Below, in pieces: positions 26,885 to 36,199 of a stretch of DNA of 64,000 nucleotides (positions within the stretch are counted from its first letter, which is position 1; each line of letters opens with the position of its first letter). A program made the position numbers and the translations under genes. A model generated the notes under the pieces. That model saw nothing but the letters and a program-made list of their open reading frames with translations, was not told the origin of the DNA and did not search any database. Source of the stretch: Catenulispora rubra. GTDB lineage: Bacteria > Actinomycetota > Actinomycetes > Streptomycetales > Catenulisporaceae. The stretch is from contig NZ_JAACYW010000009.1 of assembly GCF_015356825.1 (NCBI RefSeq), positions 24,138 to 88,137 on the forward strand, written 5' to 3'.

Positions 26885-28216
26885 ATGAGCAGCGGGGAAA
26901 CGGTGCCGCGCGGCGCCCGGGACGCGCTGGTGACGGGGATGGGCTTCTGCCTGCCCGGAGGTCCGACCGGCCCGGTGTCCACCGCCGACGACCTGTGGGA
27001 CGTCGTCTCGCGCGGGCGCTCGATGCTGGACCACGACGGGTTCTTCCACGGCCTGGTGGACCTGCCGGAACGGCACTTCGCCGACAAGCTGCCGGAGATC
27101 CCGCAACGCCATACCCGGCACTACGCCAACGTGCACCGGTACGGCCTGCTGTCGCTGGTCGAGGCCTGCTCGGACGCGAAGCTCGACTTCCGGGCCGGCG
27201 AGCTCGCGGACGCCGCCGTGCTCACCGCGCGTGCCGGCGTCGACAGCAACTTCGACAGCTACCTCGCCTGGTACCAGGCCGACCCGGAGCGCATCAGCCC
27301 GGAGGACGCCAAAGCACTGTTCGTCCGCCTGGTGATCGCCGGAACCTCCAATGACGTGGGGAGCGTGCAGACGGCGCTCACCCGCAGCACCGGCGCCAGC
27401 TACACGGTCACCTGCGGCTGCGCCTCGTCCGCGGTGCTGCTGGGGATCGCGCGCAGACTCATCGAGAGCGGCGAGTCGGACCTGGCCGTGGTGACCGGCG
27501 TGGACGTGTTCGACACCGAGCGGATGCGGCACGCCGACCGGCTGCGGCTGGTCGCGGAGCGGACCGGGATCACGGCGACGCACAACAGCGCGCCCCCGAC
27601 CGCCCCGCGCTTCGACCACCCGATGCGGCCCTACGACCGCCGCTCGGACTGCGTGAATTTCGGCGACGGCTCGGTCACGCTGATCCTGGAGAGCCGCGAG
27701 CACGCCGACCGGCGCGGGGCGCGGCCGTACGGCAGGCTGCTCGCGCAGGCGACCACCCGCGGCGGCCTGCCGAGCGCCGTGTCCATCGACGAGAGCGGTT
27801 CGGCGTTGTCCGCGGCGGTGCGCGCGTGCGTCGCCGACCGCGTCGGCCTCGATCAGATCCCTTACATCAACGGCGGCGCCGAGGGCGATCCGCTGTTCAC
27901 GCTGATCGAGGCGAACGCGGTCCGCGACCTGTACGGCGCGGCCGCGCGCGATGTCCTGGTCAGCTCGCAGGAAGCGTGCTTCGGTCACAGCGGCGCGCCC
28001 CTGGGCAACCTCGGCGTCGCGGCCACGTTGCTCATGATGGACCGCGGCCGGGTCTGCCCCACGGCGAACTGCGAACAGCCGGACGAGATCTGCGGCTTCG
28101 ACCCGGTGCCGGGGACCGAGGCCCGTCCGCTCGCCTTCGACCACGCGCTCAGCTTCAACTACCAGATCGGCGGCGTGACCAGCGCCATTCTCCTGGAGGG
28201 CGCGAATGCCTGCTGA
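26885..28216 (+). CDS. KAS I/II-like protein lacking the first active-site His
   Basis: A 443-residue KAS-fold protein. The Cys is kept (TCGCASSAV) and so is the second His (CFGHSGAPLG). The HGTGT-type motif is replaced by INGGAEGDPL, so the first catalytic His is absent. It also has an unusual MRHADRL / ATHNSAPPTAP region and the tail LSFNYQIGG instead of the usual Phe-Gly-rich loop. Such a protein may act as a chain-length-factor-like partner or do another thioester reaction. ATG 26885 follows GGGAG at 10 nt; a GTG at 26879 overlapping the previous stop is an alternative. Confidence 0.8.
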   Translation: MSSGETVPRGARDALVTGMGFCLPGGPTGPVSTADDLWDVVSRGRSMLDHDGFFHGLVDLPERHFADKLPEIPQRHTRHYANVHRYGLLSLVEACSDAKLDFRAGELADAAVLTARAGVDSNFDSYLAWYQADPERISPEDAKALFVRLVIAGTSNDVGSVQTALTRSTGASYTVTCGCASSAVLLGIARRLIESGESDLAVVTGVDVFDTERMRHADRLRLVAERTGITATHNSAPPTAPRFDHPMRPYDRRSDCVNFGDGSVTLILESREHADRRGARPYGRLLAQATTRGGLPSAVSIDESGSALSAAVRACVADRVGLDQIPYINGGAEGDPLFTLIEANAVRDLYGAAARDVLVSSQEACFGHSGAPLGNLGVAATLLMMDRGRVCPTANCEQPDEICGFDPVPGTEARPLAFDHALSFNYQIGGVTSAILLEGANAC

Positions 28217-29537
28217 GCCGATGACTCAAGGGGGTGCGGTGCGGTTCGCCCCCGCGCGATCCGCGCGCGTCCGGCTCGCCGGCGCCGGAGTGGTCCTGCC
28301 CGGGCCCGACGGCGCGTGCGCCGACCTGAAGACCTTCTGGGAGATCGTGCACGGCGGTCTGTGCTGCCTGTCGCAGTACGAGTACCCCGGCTCACCGTTG
28401 CGCATCGCCGGCCTGGTGTCCGGCTGGGATCCGGTCCGCGAGCTGGAGATCGGCGAGAAGTTCGCGTCCCGCGCCGCGCGCGCGTCGCTGCTGGCGCTCG
28501 GCGCGGTGCGCGCCGCCCTGGCCGATGCCGGGCTCACCCCCGAAGAGCTCGACGACGGGCGCACCGTCCTGGTGTCGGCCTCGCTCCAGTTCGCGTTCGC
28601 GCAGGCGGGACAGTACTTCGACAAGCTCGCCGCGGGTGGTCCGGCAAACCTGGGCATGGACTACTGGATGACCGGCACACCGCCGGCCGTGCTCGGCAGC
28701 GTGGCCACCACCCTGGGCATCACGTGCCCGACGCTGAACCTCGCGGGTTCCTGCAACGTCCCGCTGCGGGCCCTGGAAGTCGTCCTGGGCATGTTCCGCT
28801 CCGGAGACGCCGATCGCGCGGTGATCGTGGGCGTGGACACAGCGGTGGATCCGGTCTACGTCGCCAGCGCCGTGTACACCAGCCGACAGGGGTACCGCGC
28901 CTCGTCGCTGTCGGCGGATCCGGCCTCGATCCGGCCGCACGACGAACTGCTCGACGGCAACGCGACCGGAGAGGGCGCCGTCGCCGTGGTGTTGGAGAAC
29001 CCTGAGACACGCGGGGCGAAGGACGGATCCTCCGGAACCGAATGGCGGCTCCACACCCGGACTTCGCGCAGCAACGGTCCGAGCGTCGTGGCGACCGGGC
29101 CGCCGGACCGGGTGGCCGACGACATCGTGGCCGTGCTCGCCGCGGCGGACCGGACACCCGGCCGGATCGCGTTCGTCGACGACTACGCCGACGGCAATCG
29201 CTTCGTGGAAGACCACTTCTGTGCCGTGGTCGCCCAGGTCCGCGAAACCCTCGACTACGCCGGACCGCTCACGGTCACCAACCAGGAGGCCGCGTTCGGA
29301 CACGTCGCCGGGACCGGCGGCCTGGTCCGGCTGCTCGGCACCTTGATGATGCTCGAACACGGCACCGTCGGCCCGGTGGTCAACTGTCGGGAGCCCTACA
29401 GCGCGCTCGCTGCCGACCCGGTGGTCGGCGCGCCCCGGGCCACCGACGGCGACGCGGCGCTGGTCGTCGCCGCCGGCGCCGGCGGCGACGCGACGACCGT
29501 GCTCGTGGAGCGGCTGAGCGGTGGGATCGATGCCTGA
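28206..29537 (+). CDS. KAS I/II-like protein, degenerate (possible chain-length-factor partner)
   Basis: A 443-residue KAS homologue, more diverged. A Cys is kept in LAGSCNVPLRA and a His in AAFGHVAGTGG, but the HGTGT motif is replaced by VDDYADGNRF, so the first catalytic His is missing. ATG 28206 overlaps the previous gene by 11 nt and has GGAGGG 5 nt upstream. Adjacent KAS-fold genes, one or both lacking full triads, resemble KS/CLF pairs of type II systems; here two partial copies follow one complete copy six genes away. Confidence 0.78.
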   Translation: MPAEPMTQGGAVRFAPARSARVRLAGAGVVLPGPDGACADLKTFWEIVHGGLCCLSQYEYPGSPLRIAGLVSGWDPVRELEIGEKFASRAARASLLALGAVRAALADAGLTPEELDDGRTVLVSASLQFAFAQAGQYFDKLAAGGPANLGMDYWMTGTPPAVLGSVATTLGITCPTLNLAGSCNVPLRALEVVLGMFRSGDADRAVIVGVDTAVDPVYVASAVYTSRQGYRASSLSADPASIRPHDELLDGNATGEGAVAVVLENPETRGAKDGSSGTEWRLHTRTSRSNGPSVVATGPPDRVADDIVAVLAAADRTPGRIAFVDDYADGNRFVEDHFCAVVAQVRETLDYAGPLTVTNQEAAFGHVAGTGGLVRLLGTLMMLEHGTVGPVVNCREPYSALAADPVVGAPRATDGDAALVVAAGAGGDATTVLVERLSGGIDA

Positions 29538-31083
29538 TACCTCTCTTTCCTTCCGGATACCCTCCGACGTGTCGGTGGGCGGCGACCGTTCGCACACCAC
29601 CGGTCTGGTACTGGCCGACGATCCGACAGCGGACGCCGCGATCCGTGCAGCCTTGACCGAGTGCGGGACCGATCTGTTCGCCGACACGTCCGCCGACCCG
29701 TCTGCCGCGCCGGACCGGACACCGGAGATCTGTTGCGTAGCACTGGTCGGCAACGACGCCTACGGCGCCGCCGCCGCCGACCCGTTCCGTCAGCTGCCGC
29801 GCGAGCGCGTCCTGGCCGTCGCCCGCGCGATGGCTCGCCGCGGACGAGGCCGCATGGTGCTCGTCACGGACAGCGGCCCGCAGGTGCACACGGGCGGATC
29901 GCCCGAGCGCGCCGCCGCCCGGGCCGCGGATCTGACGTGGTGGCGTCACCTGGCCGCGACGGTGGCCGCCGACGGGGTGGCGGCGAACATCGCCGCGTTC
30001 GGATACGCGCCCTTCCTCGGTCACACGCTTTCGCCCGGAACCGAGTCCGAGCTGCTGCGCCACCTGGTCATCCGCCGCTGTGCCGAGCCGGCCGACCTGA
30101 CCGGAGTGCTCGGCCTGCTCACCTCGCCGGGCTCGTCCTACCTGGTCGGCGAGACGATCCCGCTCGACGGCGGCATGGATCTGGACTTCATTCCCGCTCC
30201 TCGACCCGGGGTGCCGAGCTCCCGACAGCCGACAACGACGCCGCCCGGCGCAACGCAGTCCGCTGATGGGCCGGCCCGGCGCCCGGTGACCCTCGTGGTG
30301 GGCGCGAGCAGCGGCATCGGTCGAGCCGGAGCGCTGCACGTGGCCGCGCAGGGCTCGGACGTCGTGCTCACCGCGCGCCGCCGCGCCGAACTCGATGACG
30401 TCGCGAGCGGGATCACCGAGCTCGGCCGCCGAGCCTGGGTCCTGCCCTGCGACGCCGCCGACGGCGACGCGGTCGCCGCCCTCGCCGACCAGGCGTGGCA
30501 GATCGCGGGCCGGGTGGACCAGCTGCTCTACGCTGCCGGACACCTCGAGTTCGGATCCGCGCTCACCGGGCCGGAGGCCTGGGATCGGACGTTCGCGGTG
30601 AACTTCGGCGGTTACCGCATCCTAAGCGCGGCACTCGTGCGCCGGTGGATCGACACCGCGACCCCCGGAGCGATCGCCGCCGTCGCCTCGGTGGGCAGCA
30701 CGTCCGTCCCGGTGGCCCAGGTCGAGGCCTACGGGGCGAGCAAGGCGGCCATGGTGCAGTATTCGCGCTGCCTCGCGGCGACCACCGCGCGCCACGGGAT
30801 CCGGGTGAACTGCGTCTGCCCCGGCATCATCGAGACCGCGATGGGCCAGGCCGCGGGTCCGGACTTCCGCGACGGTTGGCTCAAGCGCATTCCCGCGGGC
30901 CGGGTCGGTCAGCCGGCCGAGGTCGCAGCGGTGCTGGGCTACCTGCTCAGCCCGGCCGCGGCTTACCTGACCGGAGCCCGGCTGCGGGTGGACGGCGGCT
31001 ACGGCCTCGGCGGCCTGCCGCCGCTGGCTCGACCCGACGGCGTCCTCGGAGCGGACCCGCGCCTGGTCGGTGAGGCTCGGTGA
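29530..31083 (+). CDS. double SDR: degenerate N-terminal half plus intact C-terminal reductase
   Basis: A 517-residue fusion. Residues ~1-220 follow the SDR fold (GRMVLVTDSG at the strand-5 position, then AANIAAFGYAPFLG and VGETIPLDGGM at the end). They lack the Gly-rich cofactor motif and the Tyr-X3-Lys pair, so this half is probably inactive. After a Pro/Thr linker, residues ~255-517 are a full SDR: VVGASSGIG, YAAGH, YGASK, RVDGGYG. The layout recalls FabG4-type proteins with a dead N-terminal domain, but here that domain is itself an SDR. ATG 29530 overlaps the previous gene by 8 nt; a GTG at 29521 is possible. Confidence 0.8.
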   Translation: MPDTSLSFRIPSDVSVGGDRSHTTGLVLADDPTADAAIRAALTECGTDLFADTSADPSAAPDRTPEICCVALVGNDAYGAAAADPFRQLPRERVLAVARAMARRGRGRMVLVTDSGPQVHTGGSPERAAARAADLTWWRHLAATVAADGVAANIAAFGYAPFLGHTLSPGTESELLRHLVIRRCAEPADLTGVLGLLTSPGSSYLVGETIPLDGGMDLDFIPAPRPGVPSSRQPTTTPPGATQSADGPARRPVTLVVGASSGIGRAGALHVAAQGSDVVLTARRRAELDDVASGITELGRRAWVLPCDAADGDAVAALADQAWQIAGRVDQLLYAAGHLEFGSALTGPEAWDRTFAVNFGGYRILSAALVRRWIDTATPGAIAAVASVGSTSVPVAQVEAYGASKAAMVQYSRCLAATTARHGIRVNCVCPGIIETAMGQAAGPDFRDGWLKRIPAGRVGQPAEVAAVLGYLLSPAAAYLTGARLRVDGGYGLGGLPPLARPDGVLGADPRLVGEAR

Positions 31084-31889
31084 CGGCCGGGCCCCTCGCC
31101 GGACGCACCGCGCTGGTCGCGGGCGGGTCCTCCGGCATCGGCGCGGCGACCGCCGTAGCCCTCGCCCGCGAAGGAGCGACGGTCGCCATCGCCGCCCGCC
31201 GCGCCGCGGAACTGGGCGAGGTGGCGGACGCGGTCCGCGACCAGGGCGGTCGGGCACTGACCGTGCAAGCCGACTTCGCCGCCGCCGACGGCGTCACGTC
31301 CTGCGTGGAGACGGTCCGGGACCGGCTCGGACACATCGACCTGCTGGTCTACAGCGCGGCCGCGGTCCGGCTCGGTCCGGTGCACGAGACCGCGCCGCGG
31401 CACTGGGACCTGATGCTCACGCTCAACCTGACCGCGCCCTTCCTTCTGGTACGTGAGCTGATGCCGTCGATGCTCGACCGCGGCTACGGCTGGGTGGTCG
31501 CCATCGGCTCCGCCGCGGGGCTCCAGGCGGTCCCGGGCACCGGCGGCTACGGCGTGACCAAAGCCGCGCTGCACCGGCTGACCGAGCTGGTCGCCGAGGA
31601 GGGGCGAGACCGCGGCGTGCGCGCGGCGGCTGTCTGCCCCGGCTGGGTGCACACCCGGCTGGCCGCCGATCCCGCGTCGCAGGGCGTGCCGGAAACGGAC
31701 GTGCTCTCGGCCCAGGACGTCGCCGAGACGGTGGCGTGGGTCGTCACCAGGCCCGCCCGGATGGCCGTCGGCCCCCTGGTCCCGGTCGCGCCCGTCGCCT
31801 CGCACGCCGACGCGGTCGGCGGCCTGAGCCGCTATGCGTTTTCCCCGGCGGTCCCCGCCGCCGTACCGGACGGCCGGCGGCGAGGGTGA
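31080..31889 (+). CDS. short-chain dehydrogenase/reductase (SDR) 3
   Basis: A 269-residue classical SDR with AGGSSGIG (cofactor), YSAAAV, IGSAAGLQ and YGVTK (active site). GTG 31080 overlaps the previous stop (GTGA). Its C-terminus lacks the usual VDGG tail and ends with PLVPVAPVASHADA, pointing to a different oligomer contact from the other SDRs. Third single-domain reductase of the operon. Confidence 0.85.
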   Translation: MTAGPLAGRTALVAGGSSGIGAATAVALAREGATVAIAARRAAELGEVADAVRDQGGRALTVQADFAAADGVTSCVETVRDRLGHIDLLVYSAAAVRLGPVHETAPRHWDLMLTLNLTAPFLLVRELMPSMLDRGYGWVVAIGSAAGLQAVPGTGGYGVTKAALHRLTELVAEEGRDRGVRAAAVCPGWVHTRLAADPASQGVPETDVLSAQDVAETVAWVVTRPARMAVGPLVPVAPVASHADAVGGLSRYAFSPAVPAAVPDGRRRG

Positions 31890-31890
31890 C

Positions 31891-33687
31891 GTGGCAGACG
31901 AAGGAGTAGGTACTTCCGGAATGCGTACCCTGATCGAGCACGAGGTGGCCGTTCCGATGCGCGACGGCGTGGTCCTGCGCGCCGACGTGTGGCGCCCGGA
32001 CGACGGGGCGCGGCATCCGGCGATCGTCTTCCGGACTCCCTACGGGAAGGCGGACCTGCGCCTGGACACCTTGTCCCCGGCTCAGTGCGTGGCCGCCGGC
32101 TACGCGGCCGTGGTCCAGGACGTGCGCGGCCGGTTCTCCTCCGCGGGACAGTGGCGGCCGCTGAGCTGGGACCACGAGGGCCCCGACGGATACGACACCG
32201 TCGAATGGACGGCCGTGCAGAGCTGGTGCGACGGCAACGTCGGCATGGCCGGGACCTCCTACCTCGGCATCGTCCAGTGGCTCGCCGCCGCCGAGGACCC
32301 GCCGCACCTGCGCGCGATCGCGCCGGCGATGACGACGTCGCTGTCCCTGGACCGCGAACAGACCGGCGGCGCACTGCGGCTGGACCACATCGTGAGCTGG
32401 CTGGCGCTCACGGCGGCCGACTGGATGCAGCGCGCCGTCGCCACCGGAACCGCCGTCGATCCGGCCGCCGCGCGCGCCGTCGCCGACATCCTGACGGACC
32501 CGACCGGAGCGATGCGGCACCTGCCGCTCGTCGAACTGCTCGACGTACCCGGGGTCCCGGCGGGAGTCAGGGACCTGATCGAGGGCGGCGCGGCGAGCAT
32601 GATCGAGGTCGACTGCGCGCGGATCCGGGTGCCCACCCTTTCGGTCACAGGCTGGTACGACGTGTTCGCGACGGGCACCGTCTCGCTGTTCCGGGCCATG
32701 CGCGCCCAGGACGCGGAGCCGGGGCGCCACCGCCTGATCGTCGGGCCCTGGACCCATTCCGGCAGCCTGCCGCAGGTCCAGGGCGAGCTGAACACCGGGC
32801 TGTTCGGTTCCGGGCTCGGCAGCCGACTTCCCGCCGCCCACCTGGAGTTCTTCGATCGCCACTGTGTCAGTGAATCAGCAGGCTGCGGTTCCGCCGAGCC
32901 CACCGGGCCCACCGCGCCCACCAGGTCCGAGCCGGCCGCGGTTCGGTACTTCCTCATGGGCGCCGACCGGTGGTGCGAGGCGGACGATTGGCCGGTCCAG
33001 AGCGCGAGCGAGATCTGCTGGTACCTGGACGCCGACGGCGACAGCGGTGCTCGCACGGCGGCGGGATCGGGCCGCCTGCTTCCGAAGCCGGACCCGGAAA
33101 GCTCTCGTTCCGACGGATACCGCTACGACCCGCACGATCCCGTTCCCAGCCACGGCGGCCGGGTCCTGCACCTGGGCCGGCTGGCAGGCGGGCCTCTCGA
33201 CCAGGGCCGGTTGGAGGCCAGAGACGACGTGCTCTGCTACACGTCGCCGATACTGGACCGGCCGCTGGTCGCGGTCGGGCGCCACCGGGTCCGGCTGTTC
33301 TTCTCCAGCAGCGCGCCGGACACCGACGTGATCGCGAAGCTGGTCGACGTGCACCCGGACGGTCGGGCCCTGATCGTCGCCGAGGGCAGCCTGCGCCTGC
33401 GTCATCGCGACGGATTCGATCGCGAGACGCTCCTGACGCCCGACGAGGTCGTCGAGATCCGGATCGAACTCGGAGACAGCGCCTGGTCCTTCGCCCCGGG
33501 CCACCGGATCCGCCTCGACGTGGCCAGCAGCAACTTCCCCCACCTGGACCGCAATCTGAACACCGGCGATCCGATCGGCCTCACCACCCGTGCCGAGGTC
33601 GCCGATCAGCGGGTGTGGCACGGGGCGGCGCGTCCCTCACACCTCAGCCTGTGGGTTCTCGACTCGGATGCCGGGGAGGCCCGGTGA
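31891..33687 (+). CDS. CocE/NonD-type hydrolase (X-Pro dipeptidyl-peptidase family)
   Basis: A 598-residue serine hydrolase in three parts: alpha/beta-hydrolase core, helical cap, and C-terminal jelly-roll. The nucleophile is Ser123 in AGTSYLG, the Asp is in VTGWYDVF, and the His is in GPWTHSG. Relatives cleave esters (cocaine esterase, cephalosporin esterase) or X-Pro peptides. In this operon it may release or trim an acyl product. No signal peptide. GTG 31891 is 1 nt past the previous stop; ATG 31921 is an alternative start. Confidence 0.85.
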   Translation: MADEGVGTSGMRTLIEHEVAVPMRDGVVLRADVWRPDDGARHPAIVFRTPYGKADLRLDTLSPAQCVAAGYAAVVQDVRGRFSSAGQWRPLSWDHEGPDGYDTVEWTAVQSWCDGNVGMAGTSYLGIVQWLAAAEDPPHLRAIAPAMTTSLSLDREQTGGALRLDHIVSWLALTAADWMQRAVATGTAVDPAAARAVADILTDPTGAMRHLPLVELLDVPGVPAGVRDLIEGGAASMIEVDCARIRVPTLSVTGWYDVFATGTVSLFRAMRAQDAEPGRHRLIVGPWTHSGSLPQVQGELNTGLFGSGLGSRLPAAHLEFFDRHCVSESAGCGSAEPTGPTAPTRSEPAAVRYFLMGADRWCEADDWPVQSASEICWYLDADGDSGARTAAGSGRLLPKPDPESSRSDGYRYDPHDPVPSHGGRVLHLGRLAGGPLDQGRLEARDDVLCYTSPILDRPLVAVGRHRVRLFFSSSAPDTDVIAKLVDVHPDGRALIVAEGSLRLRHRDGFDRETLLTPDEVVEIRIELGDSAWSFAPGHRIRLDVASSNFPHLDRNLNTGDPIGLTTRAEVADQRVWHGAARPSHLSLWVLDSDAGEAR

Positions 33688-35354
33688 CAGCCGTTCTGGA
33701 CCCGGCCGACCCGCGGGTACCCGAGGCGGACGACTGTGTGCTCGGCCCGTTGCTGCGCCGCCAGGCGGCACAGGACGCGGAAGCCGTCTACGCGGTGTTC
33801 CCCGACGGCACCGAGTGGTCCCGCGGCGACACCCTCGATCGGGCGACCCGCACCGCTGCCGCGTTGCAGCGCCTCGGCGCCGACCCGGGAACCAGGGTCC
33901 TGATCTGGCTGCCCAACGGCGCGGACGCGCTGCGGGTCTGGTTCGGCACCAACCTGGCCGGCGCGGTCTCGGTGCCGATCAACACCGCGTATCAGGGATC
34001 GATCCTCGAGCACGTCATCGCCGACAGCGGCGCGGCCATCCTGGTGACCGTTCCGGAGCTGACGGCCGCCCTGGCGGCAGTCGATCCCGGACGCCTGCGG
34101 ACCGTGGTCGTGCTCGGCGACGGTGCCGTCGCCGACCTCGCGCCGCACATGGTTCGGGGGCTCGACGCGCCGGTGGGCGATTTCCGGGAACCGGAGCCGT
34201 TACAGCCGTGGGATGTCCAGAGTGTCGTCTACACGTCGGGTACCACGGGACCGTCCAAAGGCGTCGTCTCCTCCTACGCGCACCTGTTCACCAGCTGCAC
34301 CGCGGCCTTCCGCGGCCGGATGGACGCCGGCGACCGGTACCTGCTCAACCTGCCGCTGTTCCATGCCGGCGGGATGATCGGCGCGTACGGGATGCTCGTC
34401 GTCGGCGGATCGATCGCGGTGGTGCCCGGCTTCCGGACCGGCGAGTTCTGGGACGTCGTGCGCCGCACCCGCACCACCGGGTGCACGTTGCTCGGGGTCA
34501 TGGCAGGCTTCCTGCTCAAGGACGGCACAGGGCCCGCACCCGGCGGCCATCCGCTGCGGCTCGTGTACATCATTCCGCTGACTGCGGACACGATGGCATT
34601 CGGCGAGCGCTTCGGCGTCGACGTCTACGGGCTCTACAACATGACGGAGCTCTCCTGCCCGATCGTCTCGGAGCCGAACCCGGCCGCGCCGACCTGCGGC
34701 CGGGTGCGAGCCGGGATCCAGGCCCGGATCGCGGATCCGCACGACCGCGAGGTGGCGGCCGGGACCGTCGGTGAACTACTGCTGCGTGCGGACCGGCCGT
34801 GGGCCTTCGCCCACGGATATCTCGGCCGTCCGGAGGCGACCGCGGCCTCCTGGCGCAACGGCTGGTTCCACACCGGCGACGGGTTCCGCCAGGAGGCGGA
34901 CGGCAGCCTGACCTTCGTCGACCGGATGACCGACTCGCTGCGGCGGCGCGGCGAGAACATCTCCTCCATCGAGGTCGAGGCCCAGTTGCTGGCGTATCCG
35001 GCGATTCGCGAGGCGGCCGTCGTCGCGGTGCCCGGCGAGCACGGCGAGGACGACGTGCTCGCTGTGCTCGCGCCGGTATCCGGCGCCGGCCCGGACCAGG
35101 ACGCGGACCCGGACCTTGACCTTGACCTTGACCATGGCCTTGACCATGGCCTCGACCTGGTACGACTCGTCGAATTCCTCATCCCCCGGATGGCCTATTT
35201 CATGGTTCCGCGATACTTCCGCGTGGTCGACGAGATCCCGAAAACCCCTACCGGCAAGCCGCTCAAGGCCGTGCTGCGCGCGCAGGGGATCACCATCGAC
35301 ACCTGGGACCGCGAGGCCGCCGGCCTCCGGCTCGGCATGGGAGGACTGAAATGA
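33684..35354 (+). CDS. acyl-CoA ligase (AMP-binding enzyme)
   Basis: A 556-residue adenylate-forming ligase. It activates a carboxylic acid with ATP and then transfers it to CoA. Motifs: the P-loop YTSGTTGPSKG, YNMTELS, the hinge region GWFHTGD, RRRGENISSIEVE and the catalytic Lys near the end in TPTGKPLK. It probably loads the starter or substrate of the pathway as a CoA ester. GTG 33684 overlaps the previous stop, with GGGGAGG just upstream. A repeat-encoded Asp/Leu/His insert lies between the last two motifs. Confidence 0.9.
   Translation: MTAVLDPADPRVPEADDCVLGPLLRRQAAQDAEAVYAVFPDGTEWSRGDTLDRATRTAAALQRLGADPGTRVLIWLPNGADALRVWFGTNLAGAVSVPINTAYQGSILEHVIADSGAAILVTVPELTAALAAVDPGRLRTVVVLGDGAVADLAPHMVRGLDAPVGDFREPEPLQPWDVQSVVYTSGTTGPSKGVVSSYAHLFTSCTAAFRGRMDAGDRYLLNLPLFHAGGMIGAYGMLVVGGSIAVVPGFRTGEFWDVVRRTRTTGCTLLGVMAGFLLKDGTGPAPGGHPLRLVYIIPLTADTMAFGERFGVDVYGLYNMTELSCPIVSEPNPAAPTCGRVRAGIQARIADPHDREVAAGTVGELLLRADRPWAFAHGYLGRPEATAASWRNGWFHTGDGFRQEADGSLTFVDRMTDSLRRRGENISSIEVEAQLLAYPAIREAAVVAVPGEHGEDDVLAVLAPVSGAGPDQDADPDLDLDLDHGLDHGLDLVRLVEFLIPRMAYFMVPRYFRVVDEIPKTPTGKPLKAVLRAQGITIDTWDREAAGLRLGMGGLK
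35104..35157. repeat. 6/12-nt repeats encoding an Asp-rich loop in the acyl-CoA ligase
   Basis: ccttga units and then ccatggccttga units encode Asp-Leu and His-Gly-Leu-Asp repeats in the C-terminal lid domain. The reading frame is kept. Confidence 0.65.
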
Positions 35355-36199
35355 ACGATCCCGGTTGGGTCCGACCGGGCTTCGCCGCGTTCGCCGAGGA
35401 ACGCGGCACGGCGGGCACACTGCTGGCCGAGCTTTCGGAAGGTGTCGCCACGCTCACCCTCAACCGTCCGGAGCGACGCAACAGCCTGACTCACGAGATG
35501 GCCCGGGACCTGCTCCGGGGGCTCGTGGTCGCGAGCGGCGACCCGCAGGCGCGAGTCATCGTCCTGCGTGGGGCGGGCGGTACGTTCTGCGCGGGCGACG
35601 ACGTCGCGACCGTGGAGCGCTGGCGCCACGGGGACCGGGCCGCCGCGCCGTTCGACCACCTCACCTCGGACGCCTACTACCTGCGGATCTGCGAGGCGAT
35701 GCTGAACGCCCCGAAGCCCGTGGTCGCGGCGGTCGAGGGCGCGGCCGCCGGGGCGGGCGCGGACATCGCGTGCGCCGCGGACTACCGGCTCCTCGCGGAC
35801 TCGGCCCGGATCGGCAGCTGCCTGGTCGGCGTGGGCCACGTCGGTCACGCGGTCCTGATGTCCCGGCTGGTCGGGCCCGGCCGGGCCACGGAGATCTACC
35901 TCACCGGCCGCCTCGTCCCGGCCGCGGAGGCGCTCGCCATCGGCCTGGCCGACCGGGTGGCGCCGGCAGAGCACTTCGACAAGGAGCTGGCCGGCCTGGT
36001 CGGGGGATTCGCTCAGGCACCGACCCGGGCGATCGGGTTGTTCAAGGAGCTCCGCGAGCGAAGCTGGGGGCAGCCGGCCACGACCGGCCTGCGCCTGCAG
36101 GACGCGTATCACCTGCGGACGCACGCCGAGGTGCAGGACAGCGGCGAAGGGCTGCGCGCCTTCACCGAACGCCGCCCGCCGAACTTCACCGGCGACTGA
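35351..36199 (+). CDS. enoyl-CoA hydratase/isomerase family protein
   Basis: A 282-residue crotonase-fold protein acting on a CoA thioester. The two oxyanion-hole segments are visible: GAGGTFCAGDDV and AAAGAGADIACAADY. The usual hydratase Glu pair is not obvious; the region LVGVGHVGHAVL has His and Gly instead, so the reaction may be isomerisation, hydrolysis or C-C cleavage rather than hydration. ATG 35351 overlaps the ligase stop (ATGA) with GGGAGG 6 nt upstream. It supports the view that the pathway runs on CoA esters. Confidence 0.85.
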   Translation: MNDPGWVRPGFAAFAEERGTAGTLLAELSEGVATLTLNRPERRNSLTHEMARDLLRGLVVASGDPQARVIVLRGAGGTFCAGDDVATVERWRHGDRAAAPFDHLTSDAYYLRICEAMLNAPKPVVAAVEGAAAGAGADIACAADYRLLADSARIGSCLVGVGHVGHAVLMSRLVGPGRATEIYLTGRLVPAAEALAIGLADRVAPAEHFDKELAGLVGGFAQAPTRAIGLFKELRERSWGQPATTGLRLQDAYHLRTHAEVQDSGEGLRAFTERRPPNFTGD

